Notes under the pieces: generated by a model
The model's input: the letters and a program-made list of their open reading frames with translations, nothing else
What the model was told of the DNA's origin: nothing
Database searches by the model: none
Made by a program: the position numbers and the translations under genes
Shown: positions 1 to 7,250 of the stretch, one piece after another
How positions within the stretch are numbered: the stretch's first letter is position 1
Layout: every line of letters starts with the position of its first letter
Origin: Oscillospiraceae bacterium
GTDB lineage: Bacteria; Bacillota; Clostridia; Oscillospirales; CAG-272
Direction: 5' to 3'
Length of the DNA stretch: 11,440 nucleotides
Assembly (NCBI GenBank): GCA_009779295.1
Contig: WREN01000040.1
Coordinates: 1 to 11,440 of the forward strand

Positions 1-179
1 ATAACCTTAAAAGTATACCCTTCGTAGTTGATTACCGGCAGCGTTTCCATATAATCTATTTCTGCAGTAGTTGTTTCCGTGGTGTTTGCGTCTGAATCAG
101 ACGGATTTTCAACGCTGCTCCCGCAAGCGGAGAAAATTATTGTTATTAACAAAGTTGTAATTAATATTTTTGGTTTCAT
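1..179 (-). CDS. Solute-binding-protein-like lipoprotein, N-terminal part (runs off left edge)
   Basis: The first 59 codons of a leftward gene are present and the rest lies outside the window. The protein starts MKPKILITTLLITI and ends its signal peptide in the lipobox F-S-A-C, so Cys19 should be lipidated and the protein anchored on the outer face of the membrane. A Ser/Asp/Thr/Glu-rich linker follows (about residues 21-42). Then comes N-Y-E-G-Y-T-F-K-V, which matches the start of the mature domain in the four rightward lipoproteins here (GGYEFRI, EGYEIRF). I infer that it is a fifth member of the same binding-protein family. The start is supported by GGAGGA at 188-193, 8 nt upstream of the ATG. 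The gene begins 14 nt after the stop of the beta-helix gene, so the two are probably co-transcribed. Ligand unknown. Confidence 0.75.
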   Translation of the reverse strand, partial: MKPKILITTLLITIIFSACGSSVENPSDSDANTTETTTAEIDYMETLPVINYEGYTFKV

Positions 180-193
180 ATGTATTTTCCTCC

Positions 194-1291
194 CTATAAT
201 ATCATAATCCCGTCATAATCCTCTATATCGAAAAGGACGCCGTTTGTATTTTCCTGCACAATATTCTTTAACACTACATCTTTGACCTTCGCTTTAACTC
301 TCACCGCGCTCGGCGAAATTTTCGCGGTTACGCCGTCAACTTTAATATTGTAAAAATCGCCCGGACTGTACCCTTCGCCGTATGTCAGCGAAGTATAAAT
401 ATTCACGCAGCCATATGGCGGCGGCGTTTCGCCTTCCAATTCGCCTATATCTTGAATATTAATATCATACATTTGTATTCCGTCGGCGGTAAGCAGACTG
501 GGATGACAGCCGCAACCTTTTCTGTGTCCGGCGAAAATATGCGAGATTTCAACGTCATGGATGTCGAACAAACGCAAATCGGTATCGTCGGGAGTAATCG
601 CGGCGGCGGGAACGAGCGTATACAAATAGTTTCTGAACGGATATTTCACATGCGGTTTCAGCGCAGTGCAGGCAACGGTGTCGTCAGACGTGACGCCGGT
701 GATGTTCTCAATCTTGAAATGATGGCAGCCTACGCGCAAATTTACCCCGTCGCCGTTTTTGACGTATGTGTCAAAATCGATGTCGTGTACATAGCCGTTC
801 GAACACATATCGAACGAAATCGCCCAGCAGCGCGTCCTTGTCATAGCGAACCCGCCGACTTCCAATCCGTCGCACCGCGAAAGGCAAATCTGAAACGTTC
901 GCCAGCCCCAGAAGTCGCCGGTCATATCCTGCTCCTGATTCAAAACCGGATGCCAGCCTCGTTTATTCTTCTCAGGACCGATGATCATCGCGCCGTTTTT
1001 ACCCAGTATTTTTACGTTTTGAATCGAGTCAACGCGCAACGGGAACCCGTATGGAGCGTTCGGATCGACAATTAAATTATCGCCGCGGAACACGTTGTCG
1101 AACATTTCGTCCCTCTGAATGACCGAACATCCGTCGATTATCACTGTCATACCGCTGCGAATTATAATAGCTTCATCGATCAACCAGTCTTTACCATCAA
1201 ATATAATCTCGCCGGATTTCCATTGTTTCAGACAGGCGTTGATCGCCTCGCTGTCGGTCATACCATCTTTTATAAATTCTTTTACATACAT
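194..1291 (-). CDS. Right-handed beta-helix protein, GH28 (polygalacturonase)-like, leaderless
   Basis: A 365-residue protein that resembles glycoside hydrolase family 28 and related pectate-lyase-fold proteins, which cleave or bind galacturonate-type polysaccharides. The opening (F-I-K-D-G-M-T-D-S-E-A-I-N-A-C) is typical of these beta-helix proteins. Repeated short strands of the type V-x-I-x-x-I cover about residues 45-350. N179-G-D181-G-V and S202-D203-D204-T-V-A match the GH28 N-T-D and G-D-D acidic motifs. A G-H pair follows at 255-256, and R331-V-K333 may correspond to the R-x-K substrate-binding motif. The spacing from the acidic motifs to that His is longer than in fungal polygalacturonases, and the usual G-H-G is G-H-R, so activity is uncertain. 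There is no signal peptide, so it should be cytoplasmic. ATG at 1291 is preferred because AAAGGAG (1300-1306) lies 8 nt upstream. The in-frame GTG at 1300 overlaps that ribosome site. It could alternatively be an epimerase or lyase on the same fold. Confidence 0.7.
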   Translation of the reverse strand: MYVKEFIKDGMTDSEAINACLKQWKSGEIIFDGKDWLIDEAIIIRSGMTVIIDGCSVIQRDEMFDNVFRGDNLIVDPNAPYGFPLRVDSIQNVKILGKNGAMIIGPEKNKRGWHPVLNQEQDMTGDFWGWRTFQICLSRCDGLEVGGFAMTRTRCWAISFDMCSNGYVHDIDFDTYVKNGDGVNLRVGCHHFKIENITGVTSDDTVACTALKPHVKYPFRNYLYTLVPAAAITPDDTDLRLFDIHDVEISHIFAGHRKGCGCHPSLLTADGIQMYDINIQDIGELEGETPPPYGCVNIYTSLTYGEGYSPGDFYNIKVDGVTAKISPSAVRVKAKVKDVVLKNIVQENTNGVLFDIEDYDGIMIL

Positions 1292-1319
1292 TAATAACAC
1301 TCCTTTATAGGTTTATTAT
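1291..1319 (+). promoter_or_regulatory. Possible weaker promoter for the rightward genes, overlapping the leftward one
   Basis: TTAATA (1291-1296, 4 of 6 consensus matches), a 17-nt spacer and TATTAT (1314-1319, 5 of 6 matches) face right. The -10 element overlaps the leftward TATAAT by five base pairs because TATTATA reads as a near -10 on both strands. Start would be near 1326, about 31 nt before the transporter ATG. This is a pattern match only, in AT-rich DNA. Confidence 0.35.
1300..1306 (-). promoter_or_regulatory. Ribosome binding site that fixes the beta-helix gene start
   Basis: On the minus strand this reads AAAGGAG and lies 8 nt before the ATG at 1291. A longer reading of the frame would begin at a GTG at 1300-1298, but that codon shares its first base with the end of this site and has no ribosome site of its own. 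The ATG is therefore chosen. Confidence 0.8.
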
Positions 1320-1343
1320 AACTTACCAAAAAATATTTGTCAA
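1315..1343 (-). promoter_or_regulatory. Perfect consensus sigma-A promoter for the leftward genes
   Basis: On the minus strand TTGACA (1343-1338) is followed by a 17-nt spacer and TATAAT (1320-1315). All 12 consensus positions match and the spacing is optimal. Transcription should start near 1308, giving a leader of only about 17 nt before the ATG at 1291. It would drive the beta-helix gene and the lipoprotein that follows. Such a strong promoter usually needs a repressor if the genes are to be inducible, but no convincing operator is visible. Confidence 0.85.
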
Positions 1344-1356
1344 GAAAAAGGTACTT

Positions 1357-2241
1357 ATGGATTACTTTATTTTATTTCTCGCGGTATTGTGTATCGCGGT
1401 ACAATTCAATCTAAACAAACTTTACCAAAAAAAATTCGCGGCCGGATTGAAAGATATTTTGTTTTTTTCGCTGGTTTGCGGCGCGGCGAATACAATTTTC
1501 TTCGGCGCCTTTGGCGTTGTGATCGGTGGATTGCCGAAATTTTCAACGTTTTCGTTTGTTATCTCGATTTTGCTCGCCGTAGTTTCATCGTTGTCCGCGC
1601 TGGTCGGCATACTGATCATGAGATACGGCAAAATGTCGGTTTATTCCGTATTTATGATGCTCGGCGGAATGATCCTGCCGTACTTTTACGGAATAATTTT
1701 CCTCGATGAAGTGCTTTCGGCTGCACGAATTATCGGGCTTGCGGTATTGATTTGCGCGCTGCCGCTGTCAACTTTCAGCCGCTCCGATAACAAAAGTCGC
1801 ATTTCCAAATTTTATTATATATTGTGTGTTTCGATATTTTTAATAAACGGTACGGTAAGCATCATTTCAAAAGCTCATTCAATCAATATCTCCGCGGTTC
1901 CGGCGGTAAATTTTATCTTCTACTCTAATTTGTGGGTGACAGTTATAAATTGTGCGGCGTATTTCATATTCAAGCCTAAAGTTGAAACTCCGGCGAAAGT
2001 AAACAAACTTCCCGCCGTCGGATTGATAATGATTTTCGCGGCGGTTTCCGGTGTAGGATTTTTGCTTCAACTTATCTCCGCGAAAACGGTACCCGCCGTT
2101 GTGCTGTATCCTTTCGTGACAGGCGGGAGTATTGTGTTGAGTACGATCGGCGCGCGGGTTTGTTTCGGCGAAAAGATCAATGTTTTTGCGTTGATCGGAA
2201 TTATCACGGCTGTCGGCGGGACATTGTTGTTTTTAATTTAA
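1357..2241 (+). CDS. EamA/DMT-superfamily membrane transporter, ten predicted helices
   Basis: A 294-residue, very hydrophobic protein of the drug/metabolite transporter superfamily, located in the cytoplasmic membrane. Ten membrane segments can be drawn at about 2-17, 33-57, 63-88, 95-114, 120-140, 151-170, 180-204, 219-240, 246-268 and 275-294. The two halves resemble each other as expected for EamA repeats. The first half ends with G-G-M-I-L-P-Y then F-L-D-E118 and a closing helix; the second has G-G-S-I-V then F-G-E272-K and the closing helix G-I-I-T-A-V-G-G-T-L. Substrates in this superfamily include metabolites, amino acids and nucleotide sugars and cannot be read from sequence. Sitting first in a glycosidase series, it might move a sugar or breakdown product, but that is inference. 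The ribosome site is modest (AAAAAGG, 5 nt before ATG). It ends 28 nt before the GH36 gene. Confidence 0.85.
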   Translation: MDYFILFLAVLCIAVQFNLNKLYQKKFAAGLKDILFFSLVCGAANTIFFGAFGVVIGGLPKFSTFSFVISILLAVVSSLSALVGILIMRYGKMSVYSVFMMLGGMILPYFYGIIFLDEVLSAARIIGLAVLICALPLSTFSRSDNKSRISKFYYILCVSIFLINGTVSIISKAHSINISAVPAVNFIFYSNLWVTVINCAAYFIFKPKVETPAKVNKLPAVGLIMIFAAVSGVGFLLQLISAKTVPAVVLYPFVTGGSIVLSTIGARVCFGEKINVFALIGIITAVGGTLLFLI

Positions 2242-2269
2242 AAATTTAAATAAAAGAGAGGATTCAATC

Positions 2270-4198
2270 ATGGACATCAAAAAAATATTTACGGAAATTC
2301 CGCATTTTTCTTTCAAGTACAATGGCAAAGTTTACAACGGTTTTGAGACCGAAACAGTGAGAACTGTAACAAATGTAATAACGTACGATTTCGGTAACGG
2401 TATAAAAGTATACGAAACAATCGATATTTACGACGAATTCAACGCGGCGAAAGTTTTATTGCAGTTTGAAAATTGTTCCGGTACGAATTCGGGGCAGTTA
2501 TCGGAGATTTGCGATTGCGACATTTCGCTGCCGTTCAACGAAAATTACGCTGCGCCTAAAGTCGGTCACAGGTTGACTCCCGAAAACCGCGCACGGGTAT
2601 TCAAAGCAATCGGTTCGAACTGGGTGAGGGACGAATTTTTCCAGTATGCGGAGTACATCGCGCCCGGTCAGAGCCGTACATACGCGTGTGAACACGGGAG
2701 AAGCTCTCAAGGATTATTCCCGTATTTCGATTTGAATGAAGGCGATAAAGGCGCGCTGGTCGCTATCGGCTGGACAGGGCAATGGAACGCGCGCTTCACG
2801 GGCGAAGGCAAAACGATCAATATCAAAACGGGTATCGAGGGACTGGATTTCTATCTTGAACCGCATGAAAAAATCCGCACATCGTCGGCTGTCATCATGC
2901 TTTACGATAACGGAAGAGATAACGCGTGCAATGCTTGGCGGCGGTTCTTCAAAAAGCACATTTCCGTCATCGGTAAAGACGACCGTCCGAAGGAAGGTCC
3001 GATTTCTATCGGCGGTTGGGGCGCGATTTCGAGCGAAAAGATGATCGAGCGCATCGAAAAGATTACGGCGTTCGGCATCGACGCGGACTATTACTGGATC
3101 GACGCGGGCTGGTACGGATATTCGACCGGACCTTGTCCGACCGCGTTCGACGGCGATTGGGGCGCGCATACGGGAAGCTGGGTGGTCAATCAGACTTATC
3201 ATCCGGACGGAATGATGGATGTCGCGAAAGCGATAAAAGATCACGGGTTGGGATTTCTGATTTGGATCGAGCCGGAGCGTGTTCTGCGCAATACCGATAC
3301 GCCGAAGGAACATCCGGATTGGTTCCTCGAGATGTCGCCGAACGATCCCACGCTGTTATTGGATTTATCGAATCCCGAAGCGGTTCAGGGGACGTATGAA
3401 ATGGTCGCGGGTTATGTGGAAAAGTTCGATTTGAAATGCTACAGGCAGGATTTCAATACGAATCCTCTTGCGTATTGGCGAAAGTATGACGCGGAAGGAC
3501 GCAAGGGAATTAAAGAGATAAAAAGTGTAATGGGATTGTATAAGTTCTGGGATATGCTGCTTGAACGGTTCCCCGATTTGCTCATCGACAATTGCGCGTC
3601 CGGCGGAAGGCGCAACGATATTGAAATGATGGCGCGTTCCGTACCGCTGTGGCGCTCGGATTATAACTGCACGTTCGATTATGAACCCGAAGTATCGCAG
3701 ATACACACAACCGGTTTGTGCCGCTGGCTGCCGTATCACGGCACGCAGCCGGGAGCGTACGCAAACGACGCTTACATGTTCCGCAGCACTTACGCGCCGA
3801 CGTTCGGGGTGTTCTTTTGGATGCACGGACACGAGGATTTTGTTGAAGGCGATCCCAAAAACGAAATTATAAAAAAATATACCGCTGAATTTAAGAGCAT
3901 ACGCTCATATCTTTCGTGTGACTTTTACGCGCTTGTTGAAAATTCGATGTGTGATACGACGTGGTGCGCGTGGCAGTATAACCGCCCCGAAAACGGCGAC
4001 GGCATAATTCTCGCGTTCAGGCGTCCGGAGTCGCCGATGTCGGCCGCAGGTTTTGAGTTGAAAGGACTTGACAAAGGCAGTTATATGTTCACCGATGCGG
4101 ATACGGGAGAGGAAGTTATTGCGAATGGTTGCGATAAGTTGAATGTGGTTATCAATGAGAAACGTTCGTCACGGCTGATTAGATATAGGAAGGTTTGA
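2270..4198 (+). CDS. GH36-family alpha-galactosidase-like glycosidase (melibiase type)
   Basis: A 642-residue enzyme that should release alpha-linked galactose, or possibly N-acetylgalactosamine, by the retaining mechanism of GH36. The layout fits the family: an N-terminal beta-sandwich (about 1-235), a TIM barrel (about 240-560) and a short C-terminal beta domain (about 570-642). Barrel landmarks are Y-W-I-D278-A-G-W-Y-G, G-F-L-I-W-I-E334-P-E, Y391-R-Q-D394-F-N, I-D440-N-C-A-S-G-G-R-R-N-D and L-W-R-S-D464-Y. By family alignment D394 is the nucleophile and D464 the acid/base. Instead of the common K-x-D-x-N, this protein has R392-Q-D394-F-N396, so its subgroup and exact substrate are uncertain. 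There is no signal peptide, so it should act in the cytoplasm on imported oligosaccharides. AGAGAGG lies 8 nt before the ATG. The last codons carry the ribosome site of the next gene, which suggests coupled translation. Confidence 0.88.
   Translation: MDIKKIFTEIPHFSFKYNGKVYNGFETETVRTVTNVITYDFGNGIKVYETIDIYDEFNAAKVLLQFENCSGTNSGQLSEICDCDISLPFNENYAAPKVGHRLTPENRARVFKAIGSNWVRDEFFQYAEYIAPGQSRTYACEHGRSSQGLFPYFDLNEGDKGALVAIGWTGQWNARFTGEGKTINIKTGIEGLDFYLEPHEKIRTSSAVIMLYDNGRDNACNAWRRFFKKHISVIGKDDRPKEGPISIGGWGAISSEKMIERIEKITAFGIDADYYWIDAGWYGYSTGPCPTAFDGDWGAHTGSWVVNQTYHPDGMMDVAKAIKDHGLGFLIWIEPERVLRNTDTPKEHPDWFLEMSPNDPTLLLDLSNPEAVQGTYEMVAGYVEKFDLKCYRQDFNTNPLAYWRKYDAEGRKGIKEIKSVMGLYKFWDMLLERFPDLLIDNCASGGRRNDIEMMARSVPLWRSDYNCTFDYEPEVSQIHTTGLCRWLPYHGTQPGAYANDAYMFRSTYAPTFGVFFWMHGHEDFVEGDPKNEIIKKYTAEFKSIRSYLSCDFYALVENSMCDTTWCAWQYNRPENGDGIILAFRRPESPMSAAGFELKGLDKGSYMFTDADTGEEVIANGCDKLNVVINEKRSSRLIRYRKV
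4187..4193 (+). promoter_or_regulatory. Ribosome binding site inside the GH36 3' end that fixes the next start
   Basis: AGGAAGG lies within the last codons of the GH36 gene and 10 nt before the ATG at 4204. An in-frame TTG at 4195 overlaps the GH36 stop codon and is only 1 nt from this site, too close to be used. Placement inside the upstream gene implies coupled translation of enzyme and lipoprotein. Confidence 0.75.
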
Positions 4199-4203
4199 AA
4201 TAT

Positions 4204-5688
4204 ATGAAAAAAATATGTTTAATAATTTTAACTATGACATTCATCATAAGCTGCGCTGCCAACCAACCCAAAAGCAACGAAACCAATTCCGCTAAAGAAA
4301 CAATCGAACTCGAAACGGAAGTTTTCCGCTACGCCGCCGCTTACCTCCCCGATAAAACTTACGGCGGTTATGAATTCCGCATTGTCGTGCCGGAGGACGG
4401 TTTATACGATGTAGTGACGACCGCCGTAGTCGAAGAGGAATCGGGTGACACCATCAACGACGCGATATATCAGCGGAACCGTGTGATCGAAGAAAAATAC
4501 GACATGGTATTCAGGCAGATAAGCGTGGCGGATTATCCCGCGCTCAAAGAAAATTTCCGGAAAAGCACTGCGGCCGCTTCGGACGATTTCGACTTAGGCA
4601 TGATGATTGCGCGCGACGCTTGGGAAATCGCGCTTACCGGAGCGGTCGTACCGGTAAACAGGCTGCCATATTTGGATATTTCGCAGCCGTGGTATTCACA
4701 GGATGTGAACAGCGAAATTTCAATCAACGGCAAGCTCTATTTCGCGTACAGCGACGAGTGCCTTACTATGTTTGAACAGACTATGTGCGTATTATTCAAT
4801 AAAAAATTAGTTGACGATTTATCGCTGGATAATATGTACAATCTTGTAACTGACAATAAATGGACGGTCGATAAATTTTTCGATTTAGCCAGAACTGCCG
4901 TAGCCGATTTGGACGGCGACGGCATAATGACCGATATTGACCGCTATGGTATATTGATGCACAACGATTTGTTTTACCCGTGCTTTTGGGTTTCGAGCGG
5001 AATAAAAACCGTCAGCAAAGACGCGGACGATCTGCTGATTTTTACGGGTCAGAGTGAAAAATTGTTTGGTATTCTTGAGAAAGTTTATCAGAACATTTAC
5101 GGCGGCGAAAAAATACATTTCGATATCTGGCGCGATAAAATTACGTCGTACACTTATGTCGCTGGTACGGAAGACCAGCGGAAAGTTTCGAATATGCAGT
5201 TCCAGGATAATAAAGGTTTGTTCCTCGTGCATTGTATCGGCGCGGTTTCAACATTGCGCGCTATGGACGCGGATTTCGGCATACTGCCGTTCCCGAAATA
5301 CGACGAATCGCAGATTAAATATTACTCGCGGGTTGCGGACGGCTGGATCAATTGCGTGCCTGTAACCAATTCGGATTTGGAGCGTACGAGTATAATTATG
5401 GAATCGCTCGCGGTTGAGTCGAAAAATATTACCGTTCCGGCGTATATGGAAACGGCGTTACGTACAAAATTTATGCGCGACAACGATTCCGCCGAAATGC
5501 TCGATATAATCCACGCCGACAGAACAATGGATCTGGGCGATGTTTTCTATCTGTTCGCGGTCAGAAATGTGTATACGAGCGTGTTGATTGAGGGTAAGAA
5601 CAATTTCGCGTCCGCGGTCGAAAGCAAATTGAACGCCATCAACAAAGAACTCGATAAAGCCAATGAAACCGCGCTCGCTTTGGAATGA
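4204..5688 (+). CDS. Extracellular solute-binding lipoprotein (family 1-like), first of tandem pair A
   Basis: A 494-residue lipoprotein predicted to capture a carbohydrate outside the membrane for an ABC importer. The signal peptide MKKICLIILTMTFIIS ends at the lipobox I-I-S-C17. An acidic Asn/Thr/Glu linker follows (about 20-40), then the mature domain from A-Y-L-P-D-K-T-Y-G-G-Y-E-F-R-I. Binding-protein hallmarks are K-L-Y-F (177-180), C-V-L-F-N-K-K-L-V (195-203), N-K-W-T-V-D-K-F-F-D-L-A (218-229) and D-F-G-I-L-P-F-P-K-Y (357-366). Residues 235-246 (D-L-D-G-D-G-I-M-T-D-I-D) form an EF-hand-like calcium loop with Asp at position 12, so calcium probably stabilises the fold. It matches its downstream neighbour at 188 of 280 ungapped positions (residues 41-320, counted by hand). 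The usual permease genes are not next to it. Ligand unknown. Confidence 0.82.
   Translation: MKKICLIILTMTFIISCAANQPKSNETNSAKETIELETEVFRYAAAYLPDKTYGGYEFRIVVPEDGLYDVVTTAVVEEESGDTINDAIYQRNRVIEEKYDMVFRQISVADYPALKENFRKSTAAASDDFDLGMMIARDAWEIALTGAVVPVNRLPYLDISQPWYSQDVNSEISINGKLYFAYSDECLTMFEQTMCVLFNKKLVDDLSLDNMYNLVTDNKWTVDKFFDLARTAVADLDGDGIMTDIDRYGILMHNDLFYPCFWVSSGIKTVSKDADDLLIFTGQSEKLFGILEKVYQNIYGGEKIHFDIWRDKITSYTYVAGTEDQRKVSNMQFQDNKGLFLVHCIGAVSTLRAMDADFGILPFPKYDESQIKYYSRVADGWINCVPVTNSDLERTSIIMESLAVESKNITVPAYMETALRTKFMRDNDSAEMLDIIHADRTMDLGDVFYLFAVRNVYTSVLIEGKNNFASAVESKLNAINKELDKANETALALE
4984..5012 (+). repeat. 29-nt exact repeat shared by tandem pair A (copy 1)
   Basis: This stretch is identical base for base to 6503-6531. 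Both encode F-W-V-S-S-G-I-K-T-V (residues 261-270 of each lipoprotein), and the DNA diverges at third positions on both sides. It is the longest exact match I noticed between the two copies. It shows common descent of the tandem genes and is a possible site for recombination or gene conversion between them. Confidence 0.8.
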
Positions 5689-5722
5689 TATTACAAAATA
5701 TAATAAAGAGGTATAATCAAAT

Positions 5723-7210
5723 ATGAAAATTATATGTCTAATGTTAATTTCAGCCATGGTCTTTATCATTGGCTGCGGCGAATCTTCAAATGTCAGCGAA
5801 ACGGATTTTGTCAAAGAAACATCCGAACCTGAAACAACCGAGCTCAAATATACCGCCGCTTACCTTCCCGACAAAACTTACGGCGGATATGAATTCCGTA
5901 TAACAGTAGCCGATGGCAATTTATGGGATTGCACAACGGCCGCACATGTCGATGAAGAAACCGGCGATACCGTAAATGACGCCATATACCAAAGAAATTT
6001 GCAGGTTGCGGAAAGATACAATATAAAATTTGTACAAAATTTAACTCCGGATCTGGAAACTTTAAGGGTTACGTTTAATAAAAGCACGCAGGCCGATTCG
6101 GATGATTTCGACTTGTGTATGCTGATTTCCCGCCATGCTTGGGCGGCTGCGCTTAACGGGTCTGTTGTTCCGGTACACAAACTGCCGTATCTGGATATCT
6201 CGCAGCCGTGGTATTCACATGACGTAAACAGCGAAATTTCTATCAATAATAAACTTTATTTCGCTTACAGCGACGAATGCCTTAATATGTTTGAAAACAC
6301 GCTTTGCGTACTTTTCAATAAAAAACTTGTCGATGATTTGGCATTCGGCGATATTTACAGCCTTGTAAACGAAAATAAATGGATAATAGACAAGTTTTTC
6401 GATTTAGCGAAAGCAACGTCCGCGGATTTGAACGGCGACGGCGAAATGACCGATTCGGACAGGTATGGTATATTGTCTCAGTTCGATATGTTATATCCTT
6501 GTTTTTGGGTTTCGAGCGGAATAAAAACCGTAAGCAAAGACACGGATGATTTGCTTGTATTCACAGGAGACAATGAAAAACTTTTCAATTTGCTTGATAA
6601 AATTTATCGAAATATTTATGACGGCGAAAAGATATATTTCGATACGTTCAAAGATAAAATTACGAGTTTTTCATATCAAGCCGGCGACCAAACTCAACAA
6701 AGAAGAGTTTCCGCTTCACAATTTGAAAGCAACTTAGGACTTTTCTATGTTATCGGCGTCGGGCAAATCCCAAAGTTGCGCGCAATGGAAACAGACTTCG
6801 GTATCCTTCCCTTTCCCAAATACGATGAGTCACAGGCAAAATATTATTCGCGCGTCATAGACGGCTGGATCAACTGCGTGCCCGTTACCGCTCCGGATTT
6901 GGAACGTACAAGCATAATAATGGAAGCTCTTGCGGTCGAATCAAGAAATATCACAATACCGGCATATTTTGAAACGGCCCTCCGTACAAAATACGCGCGC
7001 GACAACGAATCGCAGGAAATGCTTGATATAATTTACGCATATAAAACAATGGATATAGGCGATACTTTTTATTACGAACAGGTCAGACTAATATACACGG
7101 ATTTGCTGGTTGCAAAGAGAAACAATTTCGCGTCCGCCGTCGAGAGTAATTTTAACTCGATAAACAACGAACTTAATAAAGCCAACGAAACGGCGCTCGC
7201 TTTGGAATGA
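5723..7210 (+). CDS. Extracellular solute-binding lipoprotein, second of tandem pair A
   Basis: A 495-residue paralogue of the preceding lipoprotein with the same order of parts. The signal peptide MKIICLMLISAMVFIIG ends in lipobox I-I-G-C18. A Ser/Glu/Thr linker precedes A-A-Y-L-P-D-K-T-Y-G-G-Y at about 45-56. The calcium loop is D235-L-N-G-D-G-E-M-T-D-S-D246, with the second ligand Asn instead of Asp. Residues 60-80 and 91-120 differ most from the first copy, while 151-200 and the C-terminal N-E-T-A-L-A-L-E are almost unchanged. That pattern suggests the copies share a fold and an interaction surface and may differ in ligand. AAAGAGG lies 11 nt before the ATG. The 34-nt gap from the first copy holds no terminator. 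The next gene has its own promoter immediately after this stop, so this lipoprotein may end the first transcriptional segment. Confidence 0.82.
   Translation: MKIICLMLISAMVFIIGCGESSNVSETDFVKETSEPETTELKYTAAYLPDKTYGGYEFRITVADGNLWDCTTAAHVDEETGDTVNDAIYQRNLQVAERYNIKFVQNLTPDLETLRVTFNKSTQADSDDFDLCMLISRHAWAAALNGSVVPVHKLPYLDISQPWYSHDVNSEISINNKLYFAYSDECLNMFENTLCVLFNKKLVDDLAFGDIYSLVNENKWIIDKFFDLAKATSADLNGDGEMTDSDRYGILSQFDMLYPCFWVSSGIKTVSKDTDDLLVFTGDNEKLFNLLDKIYRNIYDGEKIYFDTFKDKITSFSYQAGDQTQQRRVSASQFESNLGLFYVIGVGQIPKLRAMETDFGILPFPKYDESQAKYYSRVIDGWINCVPVTAPDLERTSIIMEALAVESRNITIPAYFETALRTKYARDNESQEMLDIIYAYKTMDIGDTFYYEQVRLIYTDLLVAKRNNFASAVESNFNSINNELNKANETALALE
6503..6531 (+). repeat. 29-nt exact repeat shared by tandem pair A (copy 2)
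   Basis: Second copy of the stretch at 4984-5012, in the same reading frame and the same position of the paralogous lipoprotein. The distance between copies is 1519 nt, equal to the start-to-start distance of the two genes (4204 to 5723), so no net indel has built up between the starts and this point. Confidence 0.8.
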
Positions 7211-7219
7211 AATTATTAA

Positions 7220-7248
7220 TTGACAAATGAATATAGCCGTGATATAAT
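7220..7248 (+). promoter_or_regulatory. Perfect consensus internal promoter before the GH42-like gene
   Basis: TTGACA (7220-7225), a 17-nt spacer and TATAAT (7243-7248) match the sigma-A consensus at all 12 positions. A TG dinucleotide one base before the -10 (7240-7241) adds an extended -10. Transcription should start near 7255. This explains why the reading frame appears to extend upstream from 7292 to a TTG at 7220: that TTG is the start of the -35 box. The promoter would drive the GH42-like enzyme and the second lipoprotein pair independently of the upstream genes. Confidence 0.85.
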
Positions 7249-7250
7249 TT

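Noticed and set aside
452..1075. 207-codon open frame on the + strand, opposite the beta-helix gene
   Set aside because: It lies wholly antisense to a gene with recognisable family motifs, has no ribosome site or domain-like content, and is rich in Arg/Val in the manner of a shadow frame.
2242..2269. Terminator or promoter in the short gaps (2242-2269, 5689-5722, 9281-9304, 10745-10765)
   Set aside because: These gaps are AT-rich and carry ribosome sites but no GC-rich hairpin followed by a T-run. A TATAAT-like word before 5723 has no -35 at suitable spacing.
2714..3313. 199-codon open frame on the minus strand inside the GH36 gene (also 3365-3832, minus)
   Set aside because: These are antisense to conserved GH36 motifs, are Arg-rich and low in credible domain signal, and have no promoter or ribosome site. 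The GC-rich codons of the GH36 gene explain the open frames.
4906..4941. Cellulosome dockerin domain in the lipoproteins
   Set aside because: A dockerin needs two such loops in a roughly 60-70 residue module. Each lipoprotein has only one, embedded in the binding-protein fold.
5458..5847. 129-codon minus-strand frame spanning the gap between the pair A lipoproteins
   Set aside because: It runs antisense through the end of one lipoprotein and the signal peptide of the next, and its sequence is only the complement of those conserved segments.
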